Assembly: GCA_946406115.1 (NCBI GenBank)
Contig: OX291545.1
Span: 248,001-312,000 of the forward strand
DNA length: 64,000 nt
Source: Apoda limacodes
Lineage: Eukaryota > Arthropoda > Insecta > Lepidoptera > Limacodidae
Direction: 5' to 3'
Part shown: in pieces, positions 31,760 through 45,057 of the stretch
Position numbering within the stretch: position 1 is the first letter of the stretch
How the letters are laid out: the number at the start of each line of letters is the position of its first letter
Made by a program: the position numbers and the translations under genes
Notes under the pieces: model-generated
What the model saw: only the letters and a program-made list of their open reading frames with translations
Told to the model about the DNA's origin: nothing
Database searches by the model: none

Positions 31760-34335
31760 CTTTACTATGGCGGCCATCTTGGAATTTTGGAAAATCAAAA
31801 AATTAACTTAATATTTAGAATCAGCGACCCCGAAAACCACCGGATGCAGACTTTTAGCCGGATCGGTAAACAAATATTTTCGACCACTCATGGCACCATT
31901 TCTATCAAACCCGCCATACATCATTTTCCCTCCCGAAAACTTCTTCTGGGAGAATAATGGGCTTCAAAAAAACATCACTCTGGTGGCCATCTTGAAATTT
32001 TGTAAAATTGTAAAATCGACACAATATTAAGTATGAGCGACCCCGAACACGTCCGGACGCAAATTTTCAGCCGGATCAGTGATTAAACTTTTTCGACCGC
32101 CATTTTGAATCCGCCATCTTGAATTGATTTTCCACCAGGCAGTTGCTCTTTGGTACCCTTTACTATATTTGTTAGAGCACCCACCTTATATAGCAAATCG
32201 TTTTCAAGATATCCTTCATTGAATTTAATGTTTTGTATAGCGGCCATGTTGTTTTCCGCCATTTTGAATATATTGCAGTTTTGTGATACTCACAGCATCA
32301 TTTCGATCAAACCCGCCATACATCATTTTCACCCCCGGAAACTCCTTCTGGGAGACTAAAAGGCAATAAATAAATATAAATCAATAAATAATCCAATTTT
32401 GGAAAATCAAATAATCGACTAAATGTTTAGTATCGGTGACCCCGAAAACCCCATACATTATTTTCACTCTCGGAGACTTCTGCTGGGATACTAAAAGGCT
32501 TCAATAAATCATCACTATAGCGGCCATCTTGAAATTTTAGAAAATGTAAAACCGACTCAATATTTATTATCAGCGACCCCAAATACCCTCGGATGCAAAT
32601 TGTGAGCCGGATCGGTGAACAAATTTTTTCGACCGCCATTTTGAATCCGCCATCTTGAATTTTTTTTCACCAGGCAGATGCTCCTCGTTGCCCTTTACAA
32701 CATTTGTTTGAGCACCCCTTTGTTATAGTAAATAATTTTCGAGATATCATTAGTTGAATATTTGTATGGCGACCATGCTGTTTTCCGCCATTTTGATTTT
32801 TTTGCACCGGCGATCGAATTTGACCAGGGTTTAAGTTCACATCGTGCAAGAATTATCTCCCACAAGGTAATAGTTTAGGCAAGCGGCACCCTCACTCCCT
32901 GTAGAGGAGCAGATTTCGAAGATCTGGAAGTTATCCCATACTCACGATACCATTTTGATAAAACCCTTTATTCATCATTTTTACCCCCGAAGACAAGGAG
33001 TCTTAATAGGCTGGGACAATATTAGGCCTCAATATAACATCACTTTAGCGGCCATCTTGATGTTTCGGAAAATCGTAAAATCGATAATATACTTAATATT
33101 TAATATCAGCGACCCCGAAACCCCCGGATGCAAAATTTCAGCCTGATCGGTGAAAACCTTTTTCGGCCGCCATTTTGAATCCGCTATCTAATTTTTTGTT
33201 CGGTCAGGCAGTTGCTCCTAGTTGTCCTTAATAATATTTGTTCGAGCACCCAACGCCTATAGCAAATCGTTTTTGAGATAAAATAATAATTTGTATGGGC
33301 GGCCATATTGTTTTTCGCTATTTTGAATATCTGATAGTTTCCTCATACTAACGGGACCATTTCGATCCTACCCTCCATACATCATTTCACCGAATTCATT
33401 TTCTAGGAGAACAATAGGCTACCACAAATCATCACTATGGTAGCCATCTTGAAATTTTAGAAAATCGAAAATCCGACTCAATATTTAATATCAGCGACCC
33501 CGACTACCCCGGATGCAAATTGTCAGCCAGATCGGTGAACACCATTTTCCGGCCGCCATTTTGAATCCGAATTCTTGAATTTTTTATTCGCCAGGCAGAT
33601 GCTCCTGATTGCTCTTAACAATATTTGTTTGAGCACCTTCGGCCTATAGTAAATCGTTTTTGAGATAATTTAAATTGTTGTTCTCCGCCATTTTGAAGTT
33701 TTGAAAGTTTTTCCATACTCGCGGAACCATTTCGATCAAATCACTTATACATCGTTTTCACCCTAGGAGACTCCTTCTGGGAGAATCTGGGCTTCAATAA
33801 AACATCACCATGGCGGCCATCTTGAAATTAAAAAAAATCAAAAATCGTCACTATATTCCGAATCAGCGACCCCAAAAACCCCCGGATGCAAAGTTTCAGT
33901 CGGATCGGTTAACAACTGTTTTCGACCGCCATTTTGAATCCGCCATCTTGATTTTTTTCCACCAGGCAGTTGTTCTTTGGTGTCCTTTACAACATTTGTT
34001 TGAGCACCTCCCCCCCTATAGCAAATAGTTTCCGAGATATCCTTCGTTGAATATTTGTATGGCCGCAATGTTGTTTTTCGCCATTTTGAATTTTTTTACC
34101 GGCGATCGTATTATACCAAGGTGTAAATTTACATCGTGCAAAAATTATCCCCTTCAAGACAATAGTTTAGGCAGGCTGCACCCTGACTCCCTGATGATTT
34201 CGAAGATCTGGAAGTTTTCCCATACTCACCGGCCCAGTTGAATCACTTTCCCCATACATCATTTACACCCCCGGAGGCTCCTTCTGGGAGAACAATTCTC
34301 TCAGTGAATCAGTGAGTGGGTCTGCAGCTTTATTC
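31760..34335. repeat. GCCAT-rich ~400-bp repeat block A (about 5-6 units)
   Basis: The word GCGGCCATCTTG or a close variant starts units near 31767, 31984, 32519, 33046, 33434 and 33808. Each full unit also has CGACCGCCATTTTGAATCCG, then GCCATCTTGA, GGCCATGTTGTTTTCCGCC and ACCCCCGGAGACTCCTTCTG. Some units are about 390 bp and some about 525 bp, through an extra segment with GATCGAATTTGACCAG. The block ends with an AGTGAGT-rich terminus near 34300-34335 shared with blocks B and C. Its left end is truncated. No conserved reading frame is present. Confidence 0.93.
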
Positions 34336-34848
34336 AGGAAAACTTTGAAACGAGGCTTCAAATTTCTTGAAGTAATTCTTTGTGTAGCCAAGATTATTTA
34401 GAGCACATGATATAGTAAAATCAATAAACTTTGTGATATTACTAAAAAAATATAAAATAATCAAAAGTATCAAATTAATAATTCTAAGTATAATCGTTTC
34501 TTGTATGAATGAATAGACAAATCGAAAGGAGCAAGTAGCATGCGCGGCCCACTGACCTCACCCGCGCCAAACAAGCGCTAAACGTAGTAGGCAGGTACTT
34601 TAGTAACTACCTAAATACCGACCTACCTAAAAAAAATTGCATAAGCAACTTTTCCTTCATACTTTAAGACGGTCAAAAATACGATAAGTACAGTAAAATA
34701 CACTAATAAAGATTTAGGTTATCAAAGTTTACTTAACATAAATAGGTACCTTCCTATCTATCGTATTTCAGGCGTATTTAAAAAGTTGGAATCATAATAT
34801 TTACAATAATTGAATACGTATTTAAAATGAAAAAAAAAAACAGCAAAC
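34336..34848. other. Spacer, no feature recognised
   Basis: AT-rich sequence between repeat block A and the mariner relic. It presumably includes one end of the mariner element, but no inverted repeat partner was identified. Confidence 0.4.
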
Positions 34849-35682
34849 TCACATTTGAATTTCAACAATTGTGTTAACCACTGCAAAAGCACTTACGATT
34901 TTGTCTTTTAATTGTTCAATTGTTTCGGATTCACATTCGTAAACAATTTGTTTTATCTCTCCCCACGAAAAAAAGTCTAGCGGGGTGAGATCTGGCGACC
35001 GTGCCGTCCATGGTATGGGTCCACCGCGACCGATCCACCGTTCGCCAAACTCGCTATTTAGGTACGCACGCACTTCACTGTAATAGTGAGCTGGGGCTCC
35101 GTCGTGTTGAAAGTGCATGTCTGCTAGATAGGACACTGGTACATCTTCCAACAATTCCGTCACTATCGAGGATAGAAGGTTCAGATACCGTATCCCAGTT
35201 AACGTACCCTCAATAAAATAGGGCCCGATGACACAGTCATTTATTATACCCGCCCACACATTAACACTAAATCGCACTTGAAAAGCGTCTCTGCGCGTAA
35301 CGTGTGGATTTTGCCCACGAACACTCCACCAATGTTCATTGTGGATATTAAACAGTCCAATCCGCGTGAACGTTGCTTCGTCAGTCCAGAGAATATTGGC
35401 ATTTCAATTTTGTAACAACCAATTACAGAACCTCATGAGAACGATGTCTTATAATCGCTGAAAATGGTATGGATACATTCCCGAAACGTTGAGCAGTTTC
35501 CAGACGTAATACTGGCTTACGTTAAAATGTCTAGCCGCTTGTCTAGTACTTGCCTGAGGATTTTGGGTAAAATACCGCCTTATTATCCGATACATTCGTC
35601 TTGGATGTACTGGTGCTCTCCCTCTGGCTTGGGCATGCGCTGGAAAGCTCGCAAAGTCCAGTAGGTTTTGGGTTGCGCTCAA
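34849..35682 (-). pseudogene. mariner-like transposase with DD41D spacing, two stop codons
   Basis: One minus-strand frame of 278 codons is interrupted by only two stops: a TAA at about 35449-35451 and a TGA about 15 codons later. A helix-turn-helix region with RQAARHFNVSQYYVWKLLN is followed by ILWTDEATFTR (first Asp), FQHDGAPAHY (second Asp) and ARSPDLTPLDFFSWG (third Asp). Forty-one residues lie between the second and third Asp, the spacing of DD41D (rosa-type) elements. An overlapping frame to 35779 suggests the N-terminus is shifted. All three acidic residues are present. TIRs were not found. Confidence 0.8.
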
Positions 35683-35699
35683 AATTCTTCGTAATGATG

Positions 35700-36394
35700 G
35701 CGGATTTCTGTTTTAGGATATGTACGCCGCCATCTTCGCTGCGTTCTTCGTAAACTCCTTGTTTGTTAGTACCATACAACCATGTGTAGAAGTTGTAGGT
35801 TGGTAAACAAGACAGTATTTTGTCTTGTCCTGGGTATCTTTCTTAATAACTGACACACACACATAATCAATCGTTATCAATCGTTGATCGATGACGTAAG
35901 CGCGGCGCGACCGTGACCTACTTTTGAGGAGGTTTTCGCACGACTGTTTGATTGTTTGTTTTGGTTTTTGTAAATGCGCGGGCGCGCGGGTGTGCGGGTG
36001 TGCGGGTGTGCGAGGGGAGGGTACAGGGTGGCCGGCCGAGATTTAAGAGACAACGGTTTGACAACGTCGCTAAGTTTTTAGGTACCTAATTTATTTAGAT
36101 AAGTGAATGAACCTAAAATACGCGTTGCCAATCTTCTTGCAAAAATTCTGTCTATGAGCATAAAATTGCTTGATACTTTAAATGTTTTATTTATTTGTTA
36201 CGATTGTAGTCATATTTTATTTTTATTAATTATTGATATTTTGAGTTTGCCACAATGAGTTGGTTTTTATCGTTTAAGGCGATAACGTCAATCTTTTTTT
36301 TCATAATTTATTTTTGTAATATGACAATTAATTAAAGTACTTCTGATACTGAATTATATATAAAAATTTGAAGCCTAAATTCAAAGTCATCCTG
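35700..36394. other. Spacer with GC-rich simple repeat
   Basis: Contains a short GTGTGCGG-type tandem repeat at about 35976-36015 followed by a G-rich stretch, in otherwise AT-rich DNA. No gene seen. Confidence 0.5.
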
Positions 36395-39300
36395 TATATT
36401 ATAACCACAGTTTAAGTGGTCTTATTTGAATTTTTTTCGTGCATTAAACAAAAAAATTTGCCATACCATATACCTATACTCACGGTCCACGGAACCATTT
36501 CGATCGAACCTCCCCTACATAATTTTTACCCTTGGACACTCTCTCTGGGAGAATAATAGGCTTAATCAAAATATCACTATGGCCAAATTTTGGAAAAACG
36601 GAAATTCGACTCAATATTTTGTATCAACGACCCCGACAACCTCCGATGCAAAATTTCAGCCGGATCGGGAACAAATGTTTTCGACCGCCATTTTGAATGC
36701 GCCATCTTGATATTTTTCCCACCAAGCAGTTGCTCTTTATTGCCCTTTACAACATTTGTTCGAGCACCCTTCTCCTATAGCAGATTGTTTTCGAGATATC
36801 CTTAGTTGCATGGTTATATGGCGACCATGACGTTTTCCACCATTTTGAATTTTTTCACTGGCGATCGAATTTGACCAGGGTGTAGCTACACAAAGTACAA
36901 AAAGTTTGCCTCGACGTGTCATAGCTTAGGTGGGCTCCACCTTGACTCTCTGATGAGGAGCAGATTTTGAAAATCTGGAAGTTTTCCCATAGTCACGGGC
37001 CCATTTCCATACATTATTTTTAACCCCAGATGCTACTCGGAAATTAATAAGCATTAAAAAATATTACTAAAGCGGCCATCTTGCATTTTGGGAAAATCGA
37101 AAAACCTACTTTATAGTCAGTATCAGCGACCCCGAAAACCCCCGGATGCAAAGTTTCAGTCGGACCAGTGAACAAATTATTTCGACCGCCATTTTGAATC
37201 CGCCATCTTGAATTTTGTTCCGCCATGCAGATGCTCCTCGTTGCCCTTTACAACATTTGTTCGAGTACACCCCTCCTATAGCAAACAGTTTTTGATATAA
37301 TATAATGTTTTGTATGGGCGGCCATGTTGTTTTTCGCCATTTTGAAGATGTAAAAGTTTGTCCATACTTACGACACTATTTCAATAAAACCCCCCATATA
37401 TTATTTTCACCCACGGAGACTTCTTCTGAGAGAACAATAGGCTCCAATAAAACATCATTATGGCGGCCATCTTGGAATTTTGGAAAATCAATAAATTGAC
37501 TCAATATTTATTGTCAGCGAACCATAAAACCCCCGGATGTAAATACTCAGCCGGATCGGTGAACAAATATTAAAATATTTAACCGCCATTTTGAATCCGC
37601 CATCTTGACTTTTTTTCTACCACTCATCATTGCCCTTTAAAATATTTGTTTGAGCACCCCCCTCCTATAGCAAATCGTTTTCAAGATATCCTTCGTGGAA
37701 TTGAATGTTTTGTATGGCGACCATGTTGTTTTCCACCATTTTGAATATCATGCAATTTTCTATTACTCACAGCATTATACCGATCAAAACCCCCTATACA
37801 TCATTTTCACCCCTGGAGACTCCTTCTAGGAGATTAAAAGGCTACAATCTTTACTATGGCGGCCATCTTGAAATTTTGGGAATTTAAAAATCTACTCAAT
37901 ATACCGTATCAGCGACCCTGAAAACCCAAGAAAGCAAAATTTCAGCCGGATAGGCAAACAAATGTTTTCAACCGCCATTTTGAATCCGCCATCTTGAATT
38001 TATTTTCTCATTGCCTTTTAAAATATTTGTTCGAGCAACTCACTCCTATAGTAAATAGTTTTCGAGATATCCTTCGTCCAATATTTGTATGGCAGCCATG
38101 TTGTTTTCTGTCTTATTGATTTTTTTTCACTGGCGATCGATTTTGACCAAGGTGTCAGTTCAAAACGTGAAAAAAATATACCTCAAAGTGCCATAGATTA
38201 GGCGGGCTCCACACTGTCTGCCTGATGAGCAGCAGATTTTGAATTTCTATCAGGTTCTCTATACTCAAATAATCATTTTAATTAAACTCCCCATACATTA
38301 TTTTCATCCCCGGAGGCTCTTGGGAGTACCCTTAATAAAATATCACCCCCCTCCTATTGCAAATAGTTTTCGAGATATGTTTGTATGGCGGCCATGTTGT
38401 TTTCCGCCATTTAGTTTTTTTTATGAGCGTACGATTTGGATCAGGGTGCAGGCTCATATCGATGAAAAAGTATACCTCTGAGTGTTATAGTCGAACACCC
38501 CCGGTTGCAAAATTTTAGCCGGATTGGTAAACAAATGTTTTCGACCGCCATTTTGAATCCGCCATCTTGGATTTTTCCACGAAGCAGTTGCTCCTCATTG
38601 TCTTTTACAATATTTTTTGTTCGAGAACCCCCCTCCTACAGCAAATCGTTTTCAAGATATCCTTCATTGTATCAAACGTTTGTTTGGGCGGCCATGTTGT
38701 TTTCCGCCTGATAATTTCCCCATACTAAAAGGACCATTTCGATCGAACCCTCCATACATCATTTTCACCCCCTGAATCTTTTTCTTTGAGAACTATTGTT
38801 CAATAAATCATCACTATGGCGGCCATCTTGAAATTTTAGAAAATCGAAAAACAGACTAAATAATTAGAATCAGTGGCTCCGAAAACCCCAAGATGCAAAA
38901 TTTAAGCCAGATCGGTGAACAAAGATTTTCGACCGCCATTTTGAATTCGCCATCTCGAAATTTTTTTGCGCCAGGCAGTTCCTAATCGTATCCTTAACGA
39001 TATTAGTTCGAGCACCCCCCGCCTATAGCAAATAGTTTTTAAGATATCCTTCGTCGAATGTTTGTATGGCAGCCATGTTGTTTTCCGCCATTTAGTTTTT
39101 TTTATGAGCGTACGATTTGGATCAGGGTGCAGGCTCATATCGATGAAAAAGTATACCTCTGAGTGTTATAGTTTCGGCGGGCTGCTGGATCACTGCCCGA
39201 TGCGGAGCAAATTTGGATGATTTGGAAGTATTCCCATACTCGCGACACAATTTTGGTCACTTCCCTCATTCATCATTTTCACCCCCGGAGACTCCTTCTG

Positions 39301-41979
39301 GGAGACGAAAAGGCTTCAATAAATCATCATTATGGCGGCCATCTTGGAATTTTATGAAATCGAAAAACTGACTCAATATTTAATATCAGTGACCTCGAAC
39401 ACCCCCGGTTGCAAAATTTTAGCCGGATTGGTAAACAAATGTTTTCGACCGCCATTTTGAATCCGCCATCTTGAATTTTTTCCACGAAGCAGTTGCTCCT
39501 CATTGCCTTTTACAATATTTTTTGTTCGAGCACCCCCCTCCTACAGCAAATCGTTTTCAAGATATCCTTCATTGTATCAAACGTTTGTTTGGGCAGCCAT
39601 GTTGTTTTCCGCCATTTTGAATACCTGATAATTTCCCCATACTATAAGGACCATTTCGATCGAACCCTCCATACATCATTTTCACCCCCTGAATCTTTTT
39701 CTTTGAGAACTATTGTTAAATAAATCATCACTATGGCGGCCATCTTGAAATTTTAGAAAATCGAAAAACAGACTAAATAATTAGAATCAGTGACCCCGAA
39801 AACCCCCGGATGCAAAATTTCAGGCGGATGGGTGAACAAATGTTTTCGGCCGCCATTTTGAATCCGCCATCTTGAATTTTTTTCCACCAGGCAGTTGCTC
39901 CTCATTGCCCTTTACAATATTTCTTCGAGCATACCTCACCTTAAGCAAACAATTTTCGAGATATCATTCGTTGATATAATGTTAAGATGTTAAGTATAGG
40001 CGGCCATGGTGTTTTTCGCTATTTTGAAGATCTGAAAATTTCTCCATACTCACGGGACCATTTTGATCAAACCTCTCATACATACCTCCGGAGTCTCCTT
40101 CTGGAGGAACAATAGGCTTTAATAAAACATCACTATGGCGGCCATTTTGAAATTTTGGAAATTCGAAAAATCTACTCATTGTTCCGTATCGGCGACCCGA
40201 ATAAACCCGGATGCAAAGTTTCAGCCGCATCGGTGAACAAATATTTTCGACCGCTATTTATAATCCGCCATCTTGAATTTTTTCCACCAGGCAGTTGCTC
40301 CTTATTGACCTTCACAATATTTGTAGGAGGGGCCTACATCAAATCGTTTTCCAGATATCCTTCATTGAAATTAATGTTTTGTATGGCGGCCATGTTGTTT
40401 TCTGCCATTTTGAAGATCTGAATGTTTTCCCATACTCGCAGGAACACTTCGATCATACCTCCCATACATAATTTTTAGCCCCGGTGGCTGCTTCTGGGAG
40501 AATTATAAAACATTACTATGGCGGCCAACTTGAAATTTTGAAAAATCGACTAAATATTTAAAATCAGCGGCCCCAAAAACCCCCGGGTGCAAAAATTCAG
40601 CCGGATCAGTGAATAACTTCTTTCGACCGCCATTTTGAATCAGCCATCTTGAATTTTTTTTTTCATTAAGGCAGTTGCTCTTTCGTGTCCTTTACAACAT
40701 TTGTTTTAGCACCCCCCTTCTACAGCACATAGTTTTCGAGATATTCTTCGTTAAATATTTGTATGGCGGCTATGTTGTTTTCCGCCATTTTGATTTTTTT
40801 TATCGGCGATCGAATTTGACCAGGGTATAGCTGCACAAAGTACAAAAAGTTTGCCTCGAAACGCCACAGTTTAGGCAGCTGCACACTGACTCCCTGATGA
40901 GGAGCAGTTTTCGAAGACCTGAAAGTTTTCCTATATCACGGCACCGTTTCGATCAAACCCCCTATACATCATTTTTAACCCCGGAGACTTCTTCTGGGAG
41001 CCTTAAAGGTTTCAATTAATCATCACTATGGCGGCCATCTTGAAATTTTGGAAAATCGATGAAACGACTAAATATTTAGTGTCAGCGACCCCGAAAACCC
41101 CCGGACGCAATATTTCAGCCAGATCGGTGAACAAATGTTTTCGACCGCCATTTTGAATACGCCATCTTGATTTTTTATTCCTTTAGGCAGTTGCTCTTTG
41201 GTGTCCTTTACAATATTTGTTTGAGCAACTCTCTCCTATAGCAATTCGTTTTCGAGATATACTTCGTTGAATTGAATATATTGTAGGGCGGCCATGTTGT
41301 TTTCCGCCATTTTGAAGATTTAAAAGTTTTCCCATACTCACGGGACCATTTCTATCAAACCCCCCATAAATCATTTTCATCTCTGAAGACTCCTTCTGGG
41401 AGAACAATAGACTCTAAAAAAACAGCACTATGGCGGCCATCTTGAAATTTAAGAAAATCGAAAAACTGACTCAATATTCCGTATCAGGGACCCTTAGAAC
41501 CCCCGGATGCAAAATTTAAGCCGGATCAGTGAACAAATGTTTTCGATCGCCATTTTGAATCCGCCATCTTGAATTTTTTTTCATCAGGCAGTTGCTTTTT
41601 GGTGCCCTTTACAACAGTTGTTTGAGCACCTCTCCCTTATAGCAAATAGTTTCCGAGATATCCTTCGTTGAATATTTGTATGGCGGCCATGTTATTTCCG
41701 CCATTTTGAATTTTTTTCACCGATGATCAAATTTGACCAAGGTATAAGTTCCCAAAGTGAAAAAAATATACCCCTAAAGGCAATAGTTTCGGCGAGCTGC
41801 ATGCTCACTCCCAGATGAGGAGCAGATTTCGAAGATCTAGAAGTTTTCCCATATTCATCGGCCCAGTTTGATCACTTTCCCCATACATCATTTTCACCCC
41901 CGAGGACTCCTTCTTGGAGAACAATTCTGTCAGTGAGTCAGTGAGTGCGTGAGTGGGTCTCCAGCTTTATATATTATAA
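36395..41979. repeat. GCCAT-rich repeat block B (about 13 units)
   Basis: Starts with a distinct left end (TATATTATA, then CGTGCATTAAACAAAAAAAT at 36438) and ends with the AGTGAGT-rich terminus GGGTCTCCAGCTTTATATAT. Unit starts are recognisable near 37070, 37461, 37856, 38816, 39331, 39733, 40135, 40516, 41029 and 41429, plus more degenerate ones. Spacings cluster at about 380-402 bp, with longer 500-bp-class units interspersed. Each unit carries about five copies of GCCAT in GCCATCTTG, GCCATTTTG or GCCATGTTG context. The shared ends show that the block is a discrete element and not an open-ended satellite. Confidence 0.93.
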
Positions 41980-41984
41980 TAACT

Positions 41985-44979
41985 AAAGTTTAAGTATTTC
42001 GCTCGCTGCATAAGCAGCTCGCGTGGTCTTTTTTGCATTTTATTTCGTGCATTAAACAAAAAAATTTGCCAAACCATATACCTATACTCACGGAACCATT
42101 TCGATCAAACCTCCCCTACATCATTTTTACCCTCAGATACTCTTTCTGGAAGAATAATAGGCTTTAACAAAATATCACTATGGCGAAATTTTGGAAAAAC
42201 GTAAATTCGACTCAATATTAATTATCAGCGACCCCGAAAACCCCCGGATGCAAAGTTTCAGTCGGATCGTTGAAGAAATTATTTCGACCACCATTTTGAA
42301 TCCCCCATCTTCAATTTTTTTCCTAGCAGGCTGTTAGTCCTCATTGCCCTTTACAATATTTGTGCGATTACCCCCTTCCTATATCAAATCGTTTTTGAGA
42401 TAAAATAATGTTTTGCATGGGCGGCCATGTTGTTTTCCGCCATTTTAAAATTTCTAAAAGTTTTTCATACTCACGAAACTATTTCCATCAAAACTCCCAT
42501 ACATCATTGTCACGCCCGGAGACTCCTTTTGCGAGAACAATAGGCTTCAATAAAACAACACTATGGCGGCCATCTTGAAATTTTGGAAAATCAAAAAAAT
42601 TACTAAATTTTTTGTATCAACGACCCCGAAAACCCTTTATTGCCCTTTACAACATTTGTTTGAGCACCCTCCTCCTAAAGTAGATTGTTTTCGAGATATT
42701 CTTAATTGCATGTTTGTATGGCGACCATTACGTTTTCCACCATTTTGAATTTTTTTTACCAGCGATCAAATTTGACCAGGGTGTAGACAAACAAAGTACA
42801 AAAAGTTTGCCTCGACGTGCTATAGTTTAAGTGGACTGCACCTTGACTCTCTGATGAGGAGCAGATTTTGCAGATCTGGAAGTTTTCCCATAGTCACAGG
42901 CCCATTTCCATGAAACCCCCCATACATTATTTTCACCCCCGGAGACTCCTCCTGGGAGATTAACACGCTTTGATAAATAACGACAATGGCGGCATCTTGA
43001 AATTTTAAAAATCTAAAAATCGATTTTATATTTTAGTGACCTCGAAAACCCCTAGACGAAAAGTTTTAGTCGGATCGATGAAAACATTTTTTCGACCGCC
43101 ATTTTGAATCCACCATCTAGAATTTATTTCCGCCATGCAGATGCTCCTCGTTGCCCTTTACAACATATGTTCGAGCACCCCCTTCTGTAGCAAACAGTGT
43201 TTGAGATAATATAATGTTTTGTATGGGCGGCCATGTTGTTTTTCGCCATTTGGAAGATCTAAAAGTTATTCTATAGCAATTCGTTTTCATGACATCCTTC
43301 ATTGAATTGAATGTTTTGTATAGCGGCCATGTTGTTTTCCGCCATTTTAAAAATCTGATAGTTTCCCGATACTTACGGTACCATTTCCCCATACTTACAA
43401 GACCGTTTTGATCAAACCCCCATACATTGTTTCCACCCCCTGAGACTCCTTCTGGAGGAATAATAGGTATCAATAAATCATCACTATGGTGGCCATCTTG
43501 AATTTTTGGAAAATCCAAAAATCTACTCAATATTTAGTACCAGCGACCCTGAATACCTACGGATGCAAAGTTTTAGTCGGATTGGTAAACAAATATTTTC
43601 GACCGCCATTTTGAAACCGTCATCTTGAATTTTTTTCCACTAGGCAGTTGCTCCTCATTGACCTTTACAACATTTGTTCGAGCACCCCCCTCCTATAACA
43701 ATACGTATTCAAGATAACCTTCGTTAAATTAAATGTTTGTATGGCGGCCATGTTGTTTTTCGCCATTTTGAAGATCTGAAAGTTTTCCCACAATCACGGG
43801 ATCTTTTTAATAAAACCTCTCATACATCCATTTTACCCCCGGTGACTCCTTCAGCGAAAATAAAAGGCTTCAAAAAAACATCTTGAATGTGTTGCATGGC
43901 GGCCATGTTATTTTCCGCCATTTTGAAGTTTTCAAAGTTTTCCCATACTCACGGGACCATTTCGATGAAATCCCCCATACATCACTCTTTTACCCCCGGA
44001 GACTCCTCCTGGGAGACTAAAAGGCTTCAATAAATCATCACTATGGCGGCCATCTTGAAATTTTGGAAAATCAAAAAACCGACTGAATTTTTAGTATCAG
44101 TGACCCCGAAAACCCCCGGATGCAAAATTTCAGCCTGATCGGACAAATGTTTTCGACCGCCATTTTGAATCCGCCATCTTGAATTTTTTTTTCACCAGGC
44201 ATTTGCTTCTCATTTCCCCCTAGAACATTTGTTTGATCACCATCCACCTATAGCAAATAGTTTTTGAGATATTCTTCGTTGAATATTTGTATGGCGGCCA
44301 TGTTGTTTTCTGCCTTCTTGAATTTTGTTCTACCAATCATCAGTGCCGCAGTTTCCCCATACTCACAGAACCATTTTGATTAAAGCCATACATCATTTTC
44401 ACCCCCGGAGACTCATGTGAGAAAAATAAGCTTCAATAAAATATCACTATGGCGGCCATCTTGAAATTTTGGAAAATCAAAAAACCGACTTAATTTTTAG
44501 TATCAGCGACCCCGAAAACCCCAGGATGTAAAATTTCAGCCTGATCGGTAAACAAATTTTTTCGACCGCCATTTTGAATCCGCCATCTTGAATTTTTTTT
44601 TCACCAGGCAGTTGCTCTTTGGTGCCCTTTACAACATTTGTTCAAGCACCTCTTCCCTATAGCAAATAGTTTCCGAGATATCCTTCGTTGAACAGTTGTT
44701 TCCCGCCATTTTGATTTTTTTTCACCGGCGATCGAATTTGACCAAAGTGTAAGTTCCTTAAGGTAAAAAAATTATAACCCTAAAGGCAATAGTTTCGGCG
44801 GGCTGCATGCTCACTCCCTGATGAAGAGCAGATTTCGAAGATCTGGAAGTTTTCCTATACTCACGGGCCCAGTTCAATCACTTTCCCCATACATCAGTTT
44901 CACCCCCGGAGGCTCCTTCTTGGAGAACAATTCTGTCAGTGAGTGAGTCAGTGGGTCTCCAGCTTTATATATTATAATT
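41985..44979. repeat. GCCAT-rich repeat block C (about 7 units)
   Basis: Same left end as block B (CGTGCATTAAACAAAAAAAT at 42046) and same right terminus (TCAGTGAGTGAGTCAGTGGG near 44935). It joins block B head-to-tail through the shared TATATTATAA. Unit starts near 42179, 42564, 42984, 43486, 44041 and 44451. Just inside the left end lies a partial palindrome, GCTCGCTGCATAAGCAGCTC, absent from block B. Confidence 0.92.
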
Positions 44980-45057
44980 ATAATAATAATAATAATATTA
45001 TAAAGCTTTATATATTATAATAATTTATGGAAAACCAAATCAAATGCTCGACTTATA

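Noticed and set aside
31760..44979. Many 60-140 codon ORFs in the repeat blocks
   Set aside because: They shift from unit to unit and are not conserved between units, so they are chance frames in a tandem repeat.
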